The notes beneath the pieces were generated by a model. The model did not search any database. It saw only the letters and a list, made by a program, of their open reading frames with translations, and was not told the DNA's origin. A stretch of 64,000 nt of DNA, taken from NCBI GenBank assembly GCA_037833965.1, contig AP031354.1:14176001-14240000 (forward strand). The letters run 5' to 3'. Positions within the stretch are counted from its first letter, which is position 1, and each line of letters opens with the position of its first letter. Source of the DNA: Marchantia polymorpha subsp. ruderalis. Lineage: Eukaryota > Streptophyta > Marchantiopsida > Marchantiales > Marchantiaceae. Of the stretch, positions 1 through 11,724 are shown piece after piece. The translations under genes and the position numbers were made by a program.

Positions 1-3000
1 TTGGAAAACGTTGACGGAGAGCCTCATCAAAAACTTTCTTCCCAATGAAAGTTATGAAAAGCTGATGTGTGAGGTCACCTTCTTGAAACACGGCGAGAAC
101 GAGAAGGTGAGGACCTATGTGGAGAGAACTGAGAAGTTAGAGTCAAGATTCCACGTGGTGTTGAGGAAGGGTGGAGACGAAGTGGATGCTATAATGGTGG
201 AGATACGAGCAATGCTCATGAAGAACTTCGTCGGAGGTTTGAGACCCGAGATTCGAAGTAAGGTGAGATATGAGAAGCCTTCTTCTAAAACTGAAGCCAT
301 TCAAATTGCTATTAGAATGGAGGAAGGCTTAGAAGATGATGTTTCTAGCTTGGTGGCTAGAGAAGTAGCTCCATCGGTTGATGTAAGATCCAGGGATTCA
401 AATCTTACTATTTCATCCACAATGGTCAATCCTAATGTAGATTTGCAAAATGAGTTCAAATCTATTACGGAAACTCTAGCAGAACTCAAGATCAATGTAA
501 TACAGTTGTGAGAGAAGAGTAATCAGAATGTAGGAGGAAGTTCTGGAGGGTGTGGAAATTATCCTCCAAGAGGAAATCCACATCCAGGAAACTTTGTAGT
601 TTCTTGTTTTACTTCTGACGGTCCTCATTTTCAGCGAAATTGTCCTAACCCTCGACAACATGATGGAGTTCGGCACAACAACAATGCACCGGCCACACAA
701 CAAGCCAAGGATAAGGGAGTAGTATCCATTGATGTATTTCCTCATCAATGCACCTTTGAGAAAGGAGAGAGCTCAAAGTCAAAGGTGGATATCCTTGCAC
801 ATGAGAAGAAACGTGCTCGATTTGCAGATGAGTCAATTTCCATGGAGGACATGCCAAGTCGGAGTACACGAACAAGTGGAATTAGTCAACCAAGAGTACC
901 AAGAAAGAAGTTGGGCATGAATGACTTTTCCATTTCATCTTCTCAAGCTAAGTATAACGTGGTGGAAGATGTAGGAAGTGAGAAGGCCAATATCACAGTT
1001 GGCCAACTCATTGCTTTAAATCCAGCCATACGGAAGGAGTTGAGAGGAGGCCTTAGCTCCACAAGGATCAAGAAGCAAAGATCCAAGGAAAAGGCTCACA
1101 TGACTAATGTGGGAGTTGGTGTGGTGGATGCTGTTGCGTCGAAGGTATGTACACATGCCTCAAAGATCAAAGTGAGAATCGATGAGCATGATGTTTCAGA
1201 CGTGCTAGTAGATGATGGTTCTACTGTAAATACAATGTTTGAAAGATTGTTGATGAAGTTGGGGATGCGACTTTCCAGACCTTTGAGTATAATTGTTGGT
1301 ATGGCCAACAAACAGAAGGTAAAACCACTTGGTGTGGTTGACAAAGTTGTGGTAAGCGTGAGAGGTGTGCAAACCTTACTTTCCTTCCAAGTACTCAAGG
1401 AAGCTAGTTATGATTTGCTGTTGGGACGTAATTGGTTGATGGCGGTGAGAACTACTGATCGATGGCACAAGGGCTATCTGAGGATATGCCCAAAGAACTA
1501 TCGGGTGAAGGTTCCTTTGAAAGGAGGAGGAAGTTCTGTTACCGACTTAGATAGACCAACCGGCGAATATTGGGAATGTGAGAGTGAGAAGAGTGGCAGT
1601 TTTTCAGAAGTTGACACCGACATGTCAAGTTCTGAGCAAAAAACATCGTCAGACGACTCTTCAGATGATGATGTACAAGTTCAAGTGGTTGCTACCATGG
1701 AGTTGCTTCCTAGATCGGGGGTAAAGAAAGATCCGGACAAAGTGGAGATGAGCGAGGAGGAGGTGTGTCAAAGACTTTCCACCCTCAAGTTTGGTCCAAA
1801 TGTTACCATGGAGGAGAAGGCAAGATTTTTGGATATATTTCGCAATTATATCCATGTCTTTGCCTTTAGTTACAAAGATTTGAAGCATGTGACACTCGAA
1901 ACTCATCACATTGAGTTGGAGGAGAAAGCTCGCCCTATTCAGCAGAAGCAACGACGAATCAATCCTCTTACAACTGTGGTGGTAAAAGAGTAGATTAACA
2001 AGCTTAGGGAGGCTTGCTTCATCTATGAGATAGAAAATTCCGAATGGGTGTCTCCTATTGTGATAGTGAGAAAAAGAATGGTAAACTACGAATATGTGTT
2101 GATTACAAGAAGTTGAATGCTGTCACAAAGAAGTAATACTATCCTTTACCTTTTATAGATGAGATTTTAGAGGAGGTAGCAGGCCATGAGTGGTATAGTT
2201 TAGGAGATGGTTATAGTGGCTATAACCAAATCCAAATTGCTTTAGAGTATCAATTGAAACTACCTTTATCACACCATGAGTAACTTTTGGCTTTAGATTA
2301 ATGCCATTTGGTTTAAGTAATGCTCCAACCACTTTCCAAAGGTTCATGAATATGTGTTTGAACCTTTCATTGGAAAGTTTGTGAGAGATTTCATATATGA
2401 CTTTTGTGTGTACGAGAGGAAGGAGTATCATTTTGATCATTTGATCAAAATACTCCAACATTTGGAGGAAGCCAAAGCTTCAATAAATCCAGAAAAATGC
2501 ATTTTTGGATGTGAGGAAGGCTTATTGTTGGGGCACATCATTTCCAAGAATGGTATAGCTATGGATCCAAAGAAGGTGACGAGATCATGGAGTTACCTTT
2601 TCCGGTGACGTTGACCAAGTTGAGACAATTTTTTAGTATGGTGGGGTACTATCGGAGGTTCATCTTGTCCTTCTCCAACAAAGCTCATGCCTTAACGAGT
2701 TACATGAAGAAGGGGACCAAATACGAGCTCATCTTCAATGATGAAGATGCAAAGTTGGCGTTTGAGGCACTCAAGAAGTCGTTGATGACGGCTCCAATTT
2801 TGGCGAAACCTGATTGGGGTGAACCTTTTCTTCTGTATACAGATGCATCAAATATTGCTGTAGGATGCACCTTGAGGCAATTTGATGATGAAAAGCATGA
2901 TCATCCAATTGCATATGCAAGTAGACAGATGGTACAAGTAGAGAAGAATTATTCAGTGACCCAAATGAGGCTTTAGCTGTCATCTTTTCACTTAAGAAGT

Positions 3001-4820
3001 TTTGACACTATCTTTTGGGTGGAAAAGTGACTGATCATAAGGCCTTGAAATATATTTTCAACAAGCCTAATGCTGAGGGGAGTATAGTTAGATGGAAACT
3101 ACTACTAGCGGAATTTGATTATACCATTGAGGATCGACCGGAAAAGAAGCATGCTAATGCGGATTTGTTGTCAAGAGCTTATGATGAGGGAGGAGATCAA
3201 TCTGTGGATGACACTTTTCCGGACGAAGATTTGTTGGTCATGGACACGGTGACATTGGTACCAGAGGAGTACAAGGAGATTTGGGAGTTCATCTCCAAAG
3301 GAGAATTGTTTCAAGGTATGCATTCAAGAGAAAGGAATGCATTGGTAAAAAGATGGCAACCCTATATGATCATTGAGAATGTTAGATCATTTTTCAATCA
3401 AGTCTCGAGTGACCACTTCCTACAAATCCAATGCTAATGGATTGGCGGAGCGGATCAACTACACTCTTTGTATGATGTTGGCCAAGGATGCAGACATGGA
3501 CGGAAGCAAGCAAAATTGGGACAAGAGGTTGCATGCTATCTTGTGGGAGTATCGAACGACTTGGAAAACATCTACCGGATATTCACCTTTTTGGATGGTG
3601 TATGGAGTTGAGTCAAAACTCCCAATACAATTTGACTTGACTACTTTCATGACAATCTAGCAAAGGTTGAAGAAATCAAATGGAGCAAAAGCCATCAAGT
3701 TTCGCCAACAACAATTGATGGAGTTGGAGGAAGCTCGAGCACTAGCCATGTTACGAGCGGAGCGGGCTCAACAGTTGCAGAAGAAGTATCACGACAAACG
3801 AAGGAAACCAGATTTTGAAGCCGTTCAAGGAAGGTGATTGGGTGATGCTCTTTGATGCAATTAGATACAAGAGAGCCAGGAAAAAGTTTTTTCCTAAGTA
3901 TTTTGGACCTTTCATAGTTGAGAAGGTGTGGGGAAACTTTACTTATGATATCAAGGAGTTAGGACGACGTCACTTCGATCGAGTCAACCACGACAAGTTG
4001 AAATTATTCCATCAAAGATCAGATTCTTTCACTCCGAGGGCGTAGTGAAATCTTGGTCCGGGGGTAAATATAAGACCAAATATTGCATGTGTGAAATAAA
4101 ACTAGAATCAGCCAAGGAATTAATCATGGTTAGGATAGTTATGACTAAATCTAGCTAGTTTAACTATAATGTCAATACTTGGCGGAATAACTAGAGAAGT
4201 TCTAGAAGATTTGAGTGAGCACTTCTATTTTGTCTTGTACAAAAGTCTAGATTCCAAGAGAAAAGACTTTTGGACTTCATGTTTAGTTTTGATTGGTTTG
4301 ACTAAAGTAAGGAGTAATCCATTGGTTAGACTAAATCTAATGTTGACTTAGTGGAAAGTGAAAGTTTTTAGAAGTTGGAAAGTCACAAATGGCATGTCGC
4401 CACCTCAATCTAGGGATTAGTAAACATCTAGAAGGTTTAGGAGGCCAATGGCATGTTGCCACATATTGATAACTAGTCAACCTTACTATGGTTTATCTTT
4501 GTAAAAGTAGGTTAGAAAGGAATTATCATTTGTTATTATGGTAAATTCTCAAATTGTATATAAAGAGAGGTAGGGAAGAGACTCTCAAGCAAGTTTGAAG
4601 AGTTCATATGTAGAGACTTGTTTCATATATGAAAGAGTGACAAATTTTCAGTACCTTGGAGTGTCGATGAGTGTATGAGTTGGAGTGATACCTTGAGAAA
4701 TTGTGTGAGAGGGTGTTTAGATTATGAGTATGATGCGGAATCCTAGTCTTCTAGAATCATGATGAGCTACCGAAAAGCCATCTGAGTTAAACCTAAGTGA
4801 GAGTCAGCCCGGAGGTTGCA
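1..4820 (+). mobile_element. Old Ty3/gypsy element, 5' end outside window
   Basis: This is a fossil LTR retrotransposon of the same family as the young element at 13850-21204, judged by matching protein segments throughout. Readable parts in order are a gag segment from the window edge to about 510, a protease-like region near 1150-1300, reverse transcriptase from about 1950 to 2600, RNase H near 2800-3180 and integrase C-terminal parts from about 3420 to 4045. The order protease, RT, RNase H, integrase places it in Ty3/gypsy. A purine-rich tract ending in gggggtaaa precedes the 3' LTR. It is broken, with roughly ten or more breaks, and is clearly older than the young copy. Its 5' LTR lies to the left of the window. 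Confidence 0.93.
4069..4820 (+). repeat. 3' LTR of old gypsy element
   Basis: The stretch starts directly after the polypurine tract and aligns by eye from end to end with the reverse complement of the LTRs at 13850-14707 and 20347-21204. It ends in the shared GAGGTTGCA. At about 752 bp it is shorter than the 858-bp LTRs of the young copy and shows many differences, so it belongs to an older insertion. Two copies of a motif close to ATGGCATGTYGCCAC survive near 4388 and 4447. Confidence 0.85.
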
Positions 4821-4834
4821 GAATAGCCTACACC

Positions 4835-5150
4835 AAATGAAGACGACGATGCAAAGGCCATCAAGAAATATCTTAAGACCATCAAGGAGTACAATCGTAA
4901 TGTGAAGAAGGCAATGTTAGTGATAGGGCTCAATTTGATGTACAATCAACTTGCTCACATTAAAAATTGCAAAGGATCAACGAAAGCATGAAAGATATTG
5001 TGCAACATCCATGAGAGAAGGAGCTTGTCCAACATTCCCTTTATTCATCTCAAGTTTCTTATCATCAAGATGCAAGAAGTTGATAAAATGCTAATCCACA
5101 TCAATCATGTGAGAAACAACAAGGACGGTGAAGAGACGGCGAAGCTTTCA
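4835..5150 (+). mobile_element. Ty1/copia gag fossil fragment
   Basis: One plus-strand frame reads like a copia-type Gag (UBN2 family), with segments such as DDAKAIKKYL, HIKNCKGSTKA and NIHERRSLSN. That order of motifs is typical of plant copia Gag N-terminal halves. It follows the gypsy LTR directly, so the gypsy element may have landed in an older copia copy. It is a short, old, broken fragment, and no LTR of its own was found. Confidence 0.6.
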
Positions 5151-5179
5151 TGTCTTCGCAATCGTGACACATGAAATAT

Positions 5180-5830
5180 AGGATGTATTTCATATATGAC
5201 AAAAGCTTCAACTTTTATGACACTTCACTTACACGTTTCAATATCACAAAAGGACCAATGGATTTAGGGTTAAACTTTGATGTTACTACAAGAGACAAAT
5301 TTGTTGTAGATAGCCAAACCTAATCTCCAATCCGAACAACTAACTCCCGACAATGAGCATCAGCATGCTGTTTTTGTAGATTTTGAGCAATCAATAACTT
5401 TTTCTTTGCTTGGTGTAATCCACAAACTCGTTGATCGCGACTACTTTAGTTGAAAATTTTTCTATTTTTGAAAACTTCATCAAACTTGATGGAGGAATGG
5501 TATGAACAACATACATGAGTTAAAATGAAGACATATTTGTCAATGTATTTACACACTTGTTGTATGCAAATTTCACAAAAGTCAAAAGAGTATATCATTC
5601 TTCTTGTTACTCTAATATATGAATGCTCATAGCATATTCTCTACATTTCTATTGGTTTTCTTTGTTTGAAAATGATAACATGTTGACATTGCTAATTTGG
5701 TTTTGAAAAAACTAAACAAAGTTTTCCAAAACAAACTAGTGAAATGAATACTTCTGTCAATGATTAAATTTTTTCTTAATTCATGATTCACAAAAATAAC
5801 ATCTAAGAAACAATTGAGCAAGTTGTGGAG
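5180..5830 (-). mobile_element. Ty3/gypsy integrase fossil
   Basis: On the minus strand the stretch at about 5627-5821 contains IHFTSLFWKTLF followed by KLAMSTCYHFQTK. This matches the conserved gypsy integrase run of HFTS.FW..LF and LSTAYHPQT. Lower coordinates continue with the integrase C-terminal region (HADAHCRELV, KFNPKSIGPFVIL). Only the integrase part is visible. It is old, with several breaks. Copy A of the TG-CA family begins at 5831, inside or at the edge of this fossil. Confidence 0.75.
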
Positions 5831-7701
5831 TGTGGTAGGGCAGTTCTTTTGTTTTTCCGGAAATAATGTAGTTTGGAAAGTATATACAAGTAAGTTTTAA
5901 CTTTTAGAGCAGTAGTACTAAGAAGAGAAGTAAATAAGTAATTTCAGCATAGATGCCGAGTAGGAGTAGGGAATAGGAAGGATCCTATTAGATAGAGTTT
6001 AGCTTCCAATTAGCTCTAGAATGTGCGGAATGGACAACAGTAATCCGAGCTACGAAGAGATGAAGCGGAGACCCTGTTTCTCCAAAGGCCTGATACAGCC
6101 TTTTGCAGAGTGTTTTTTGACCTTCGCTATTAAAGTCTTTGAGGTTACCAACGAAGGACTTTTGGCGACGGATCCCCACTCAAGTAAAAGATGGAGACGC
6201 ACGGGAAAGAAATTTAAATGGTGGCACCTTCAATTTGCACAAGTTGGCACTACCGTTGTGGCGCCGAACTACACCAGGAGGAGCGCAAGTTCGTTCCTCA
6301 CATTTCACGATAGCACAGTTGCAAATTGACGAGCGATCGAGGTGCGGAAACTTGAATTTGCCGAAGCAACCATGGAAAGACTCGAGTAATTCGACTGACC
6401 GCGCTCAAGGTGTCCGAAGTGGTGGAATTGGGTCTGCGCAGCTATGGTCAAGTAATGGAATGACGGGAGTGTTCCGGATGCCGATGACCATCGAGGAAAT
6501 CCCGAACAATGACAAATCTGGAATTGGAAGAGATACTTGGGACGGTGTGTAGGCAAAGACGACAATCTCACCTTTGACAATGAGAGTGTCAAAGTAAGAC
6601 GCAGAGGTGAAGACATACGCGGCGCTGTTCAAAAAACCGCGCATCGGCAAGAATGGGTTCCAAACGACAGGGTAGCACGATCGGCTGTGAAAGAATCTAG
6701 CAGTAGCTAATATGCACATCCTTCAACCTTCCTGAACGACCTACATGACGACTTGACAAGTCAGATTTGTAGAGCAAGCTTTGGGAGGAGAACGCATTCA
6801 TTGGGTGAGGATCCAGTGGTTGGTCACGCTCCAGCATAATGGGGAGACTGAGGGAGGATCGGCAAATTACTTGTCTCCTTTCCTCGTTAATTTCTACAGG
6901 GGGATGGGGTTGTTGACCGTAGAAGAGCAGAAGAAGTTCTCGCTCCATACGCATGCGGTAGATGAAGATGAGACACATGGTGCCAACAAAGTTGATGTAG
7001 ACCAAGAAGACACTCAACTCGCATTGCTTTTGAGGAGGGCAGACAGAACAAGAGTTAGAGTGGAAAAACAATCGCAGAAGAGACGGAAGCTGCAAGAGGT
7101 TGCAATTTTGGAGACGCTTGATCAAAGTGCCGGAATTTGTATCTGAAGGCCGGTTCCCACTAAGTTCAAGATCGTCAATGTGTGAGCTCGCACCAAGATG
7201 AAAGCGAGGCGACTAATAATTGAGGATGACAACAGCACCAAAGGTAGTGTAGCTGCTTTGCAAGGCCGGCTCACTTCGGCAGAGTGGATGGAGTTAAAAG
7301 CATATGTTGCAGGGACAGAAGAAAAAGGACCTTAAGAGAGGGATCTTCGGCCTTTAGAGTGGAGACCTTCAGCAATACCAGAGAAAGACGCACCGAAGGA
7401 AGCCGAAAAGAAGGAAGCAGATACGGAGGTGGAGACCCTGAGGCGGAATCCGAAACCTTCGGCCAAGATTGTGGTGTACACCCCTTTGGGGAAGAAGAGC
7501 TTAGAAGTACTGTCAGTGTCCTCAGACACAGAGCAGAATCCAACTTCGTTGGAGGAGTTATTGGATAGAGTAGTAGAAGAAGTAGCGAGGGATGTTACAG
7601 AGCAACAGCCGGCAGCTTCACCTTGGACGTCTACAAGGACTATCATCTTGGAGACTAGAGACGCCCCTTTGACGGAAGAGACTTAGTCGGGCGGGATCAA
7701 T

Positions 7702-7734
7702 GCGGCAGATGTACTTTGCAAGTACATCTGCCGC
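7702..7734. repeat. Perfect 33-nt hairpin in copy A
   Basis: Two 15-base arms, GCGGCAGATGTACTT and its exact reverse complement, flank the 3-base loop TGC. The equivalent place in copy D, near 24990, has no such palindrome, so it arose in copy A. Confidence 0.85.
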
Positions 7735-8247
7735 AAGTATTGTGTTATTTAAAAGGAAAGTTGGAGAAGTATGTTGGGTCATCCGACGTCAGATCCTACG
7801 TGGAGTTAGTCCGTAACAGGACGCAGGCGAAGGTGGCTGCAGCCACCATGACAGTTGAGCAAGTAGAGGTCATGACTGTAGAAGCTGCAGCGGTGAAGGC
7901 TTCGCTGGAGGAGAAGGAAAAGCAACTTTGGGAGTCGGAGTTGGAGTGCGCGACACTTTAGAGAAGAGTAGCTGAGTGGACAGAACTTTAAAGATTTTTT
8001 GGGAAGGCGTGTGAGAGTCTTCGAGATGACATTAAGACTACAAGGCGAGCAGCAGTCAACCTTCGTGATAGACTAGATGCGTTTAGGGTGACCTTCAATG
8101 AGAAGTTGCGCCGTGTGAACGAATTTGATTGCGGATCTAGCGAAGAGAGATCAGAAGCTCACAGCTGAGTTGGCAGCAAAGGCGAAGGAGCTGGCAGAGT
8201 GTGAGGCCGCTCGGTCTTTGGAGCTGGAGAAGTTAGAAGTCCACTGC

Positions 8248-11200
8248 TATGGGGCCTACTTTTTCGTTTTTCTTTAAAAATCAACAAAACATAAACATAT
8301 TTGTGTAGAAGGTAGGTATATGAGTTGGAAAGAGTAGATTTATAGGAGTTATGATAGGATTAGTTAGAATTCGTCTACGTCCTAAGATCTTCGGATCTTT
8401 GTGTCTTCGGCGCAGTCTTTCATGGACGTACGAAGAGCTGCGTCTTCGGCGAAGACATCGGAATCAATTTCAAATCATGCAACGGGCCGGACGATGCTCG
8501 CACGCGAAGAAAGTTCTACGAGGCGCGGGAGAAGGCAATGTTAGGGCTTCAAAGGTAAAGGCAATACGAGGAGACTTCGTGCCGACATTGCGATATCAAG
8601 CAAGAACGAGCGAGAGAGAGAGGAATTGCAATCGAGCCAACCCGCGATTAGCGAAACGCAAATTGAAGACATGGCGACCAAGAAGAGTGAGAAGCTGAGG
8701 AAATTGGTTCCCTTGAAGGTGCCTTACGAGGAATTGAGACCCTATAGACACAAGTTGAGGGAACTGCGGCTTGAAATACTTTTGTGGAATTGGAATTGCG
8801 TCTCAGCGAGTATCTGCAAGGAAGTTATGGACAAGAGCACGGTCGAAGGCGAGAAGCTCCGCGGTAATTCCATGCTTTGGACTATCGAACATTGGACAAC
8901 GGTATTGGGACCCTTTGCGGGCAGCAAAGGAGATCTACTATTTGTGAAGAATAGCGTAGGACTTACGCACGGCGAGGAATTCTCTTACGGGCCTCTCTTC
9001 GAGACTGGAGACAGGGAACGAATGGATGGAAAACTGTTGATTACAAAGATCCGAAGAGAAGGGCGATCGCGTTGGGGATCATGTACATCTTACGGCCGGC
9101 GCGCACGACTTATGTGACGGCCTGACAAGTAGGATTCTTCGAACGCATTTTGAAGGGACAGCGCGTATATTGAGCAAGGATCTTTCACGATCTTGTCTGG
9201 GTGAATGCAGGCTCCCGGTGGACGAGACCTTTGACCAATCACATCACTCCCTTTCTGGTGAATTTCTATCGAGGGATGGGATTGCTTACGAGGGAGGAGG
9301 AGGAATGATTTCCGAGAGAGCGGGAAATCCTGACGGCTGAGTCCATTGAAGGGACTGAAGACGAGAACCAACCTCCCTCAATTCCAACACACACAACCGC
9401 TCGAGGACCAGTGCAGGTGGATGTGGTTCAAAGGCATGAGCAGTTAGAGAGACGATTGGCAAAGAGAAGGAAGGTCGTGAGTGATAACGAGGAGGAATTG
9501 GCCCACGAGGTAAGAAGGATGGATATGGATGTAAGTGAAGCCAGACAGCACAGAGCTCGCGCAAGACCAAAGAAGAGGGCGAAACGGAGGATGGTGACAA
9601 TTGAGGTGTCGGACAGCAGTGTGAAGAAGACGGTGGCACCAATTGTAAACACATCCGAAGTCGCAGCTAGCAAGGTAATGCGACCTGTGGAGATAAGAGT
9701 ACCTTCGAAGGTGTCAATCGAAGTTCCGGCAGACATACCGTCAGAACCTTTGAAGGAGGGAACAGAATTGGTAAGTCTGATTTCTCTGTCTTCGGAGCAG
9801 ACACGGTTTGCGCAAGGCGAAGGGACACCACAGATGAAGATGAACAAGGACCTGGAGAAGGAGTTTACTTTGAGCGAGGAGATTCTGGAACAGGTTGTCG
9901 CAAGGGAAGGAGGGACGGTGGTAGAAGCCGAGGCAATTACATTGCCGACATCTCCGGTGGAAGAGATGAGACCCGAAGAAGGAAGAAGACTTCGGGCGAA
10001 GATGTGAAGACATTAGAAATTACATTTCCTGAATTCTTGCAAGATAGTGTAGTTCCATTGTTGAAGTACTTGGACGGAAAGAGAGGGAAGTATGCTGTAA
10101 CGGAGGAGCCAGGATTCTATGTACCAATGATTAGGAATATGACAAAGCTCAAGAGAGCAGTTGCAGTAAAGAGGGAGTGGGAGTCCGCAACTGCATTGGT
10201 GCGAGAGCGAGAAGTCCAATTTTGGGAGAAGGAAATTGAGTGCAAAGTACTGTAGCAGAATCTAGAGAAGGAATCCGGGCGCTGTGCAGAGTTGGAGGAG
10301 ACATGTAGAGGACTTCGTATCTCTAATGAGAATGTCCAGAAAGTAACAGTTGATTTGGTAGCGAGACTGGAGAAATCCAGGAAAGCTTACGAGGCGGCAA
10401 ATAAAAGAGCGGAGCGGCTGATCATTACTGCGGAGAAGCGAGAGAAGATGCATGGTGAGAAACTTCCTAAGTTGGAGGCCCGAAGAGCCGAAGAAGCTCG
10501 TATCGCCAAAGAACTTCGGGGCAAACTCGCAGATATGAAGACGGCGGAGGAAGATCTTCGTAGGAAAATCTCGGAGATTGAAGCGAAGTATGAGATGGAA
10601 TTCCGACGTGCGGAGAAGCTATCATCAAGTCTGTCGGCGGGTACCAGAAGCATGAGGAGGAGTTAGTGGATTGGGCCAAGAAATTGGCAGATTGCGAGTC
10701 GGCCAAGTCTTCGGAGGTCAAATGTAGATTAAAGGTTGAATCTGACTGTCGACGGTTACGGAAGCAGTTAGCGAAGGCAAAGATGAGATCGGAAGAGTCG
10801 CAAAGGAGAATGGAAAAGGCAGAGGATGCCGACCTTCAGCTGCGAGAGTATTCAACCGACGTGTTGAGATTGTGGTTAGAGAAGTGCTTGAACAGGTTCG
10901 CGATGTGGGGATTGGATTCGGTGAAGTGGTTGAAGTTGGATTTACTGGAGCGACGGCTGATGAGCGCGAAGATCAGCGGATCTGCAGGGCACAAACAGAT
11001 TGTAGAGTTAGTTAATTCATTTTCAGAGGAATTGAATGAGGCGTGCCAGAATGTAGAAGTAGATATTGTAAACGTGTTGCGTAGATTAGGAGTAGAGAGT
11101 AGTTCAGACGATGCTGTAACCGTTACATCGGACGGCACAGTCCTTGAGGCCGATTCGCCTCAGGCGGTTGATATGCCAGATTTGCCATTGTGAATAAAGA

Positions 11201-11724
11201 GGCCCAAGGCTCTTTCCTAGGGGGGGGGGGGGGGGCTTTTCTGTCTATTGGCTTGTCTTCGCTGTGTGTCTATGTGCTGGTGTGTGATCCAGACATTGAG
11301 CACAGGGCGCTCATGGTTGTCGAAGTTACCGCATCGGGAGTTGTGAGTATTCAGCTTGGATGTCTTGGGTAGCCTGGAATTACTGCGGGATTTAAGCAAG
11401 TTCAGGTTTGAGTATTCGGGTCAGTGTCTTGAGATGTATGCAGTGCTGGGAAGTTTTCCCCCTGAAATTTAAGTGTGGGATCGCTTGCGATTATCACAGG
11501 TTTTGATTGGAAAAAGGTTCAAGTTGTGAATACGGTTTTGCACTACCCTGTGAGTCTTCGGCTCTAGCTGAGTAGTGTCTTCTGGAAGTAGCATTGGCCT
11601 AAGAAGTAAAACTTCGTAATATAATGCTATCTTGTGAGAAATCGTGACTTTTGTGTTTGATTCTGTCCTCGTGGGATCGGATCTATACCATTATGCTCCA
11701 TTTTGGTATTTATCTGTCATTACA
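8248..11724 (+). mobile_element. TG-CA coiled-coil element, copy B (inside copy A)
   Basis: This is a nearly full-length copy of the same subfamily as copy E. It begins TATGGGGCCTACTTTTTCG, matching E's TGTGGAGCCTAC, and ends CTGTCATTACA. The flanks repeat CTGC (or ACTGC if the last base of the element is counted with the flank). The sequence on both sides belongs to copy A, so this is an insertion into A. Coding parts lie at about 8640-9330 (N-terminal region, with KLVPLKVPYEELRPYR and WNWNCVSASI), 9400-10000 (charged linker) and 10000-11190 (coiled coil, then a conserved C-terminal domain ending VDIVNVLRRLGVE). A G-run follows at 11221. The copy looks almost whole, with about five breaks. 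No LTRs were found. Confidence 0.8.
11221..11235 (+). repeat. Poly-G run downstream of copy B coding region
   Basis: A run of about 15 G follows the stop of the C-terminal coding segment of copy B. Copy E has a matching poly-C run on the plus strand near 29306. A purine-rich stretch at this place in both copies is a shared feature and could act as a polypurine tract, but that role is a guess. Confidence 0.7.

Noticed and set aside
10004-11193. Long coiled coil as a host SMC, kinesin or myosin-like gene
   Set aside because: The same protein recurs in five element copies with mobile-element ends and target duplications, so it belongs to the TG-CA family.
11221-11235. Poly-G run as telomere or regulatory G-quadruplex
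   Set aside because: It is a pure homopolymer inside a mobile element, and no telomere repeat pattern is present.
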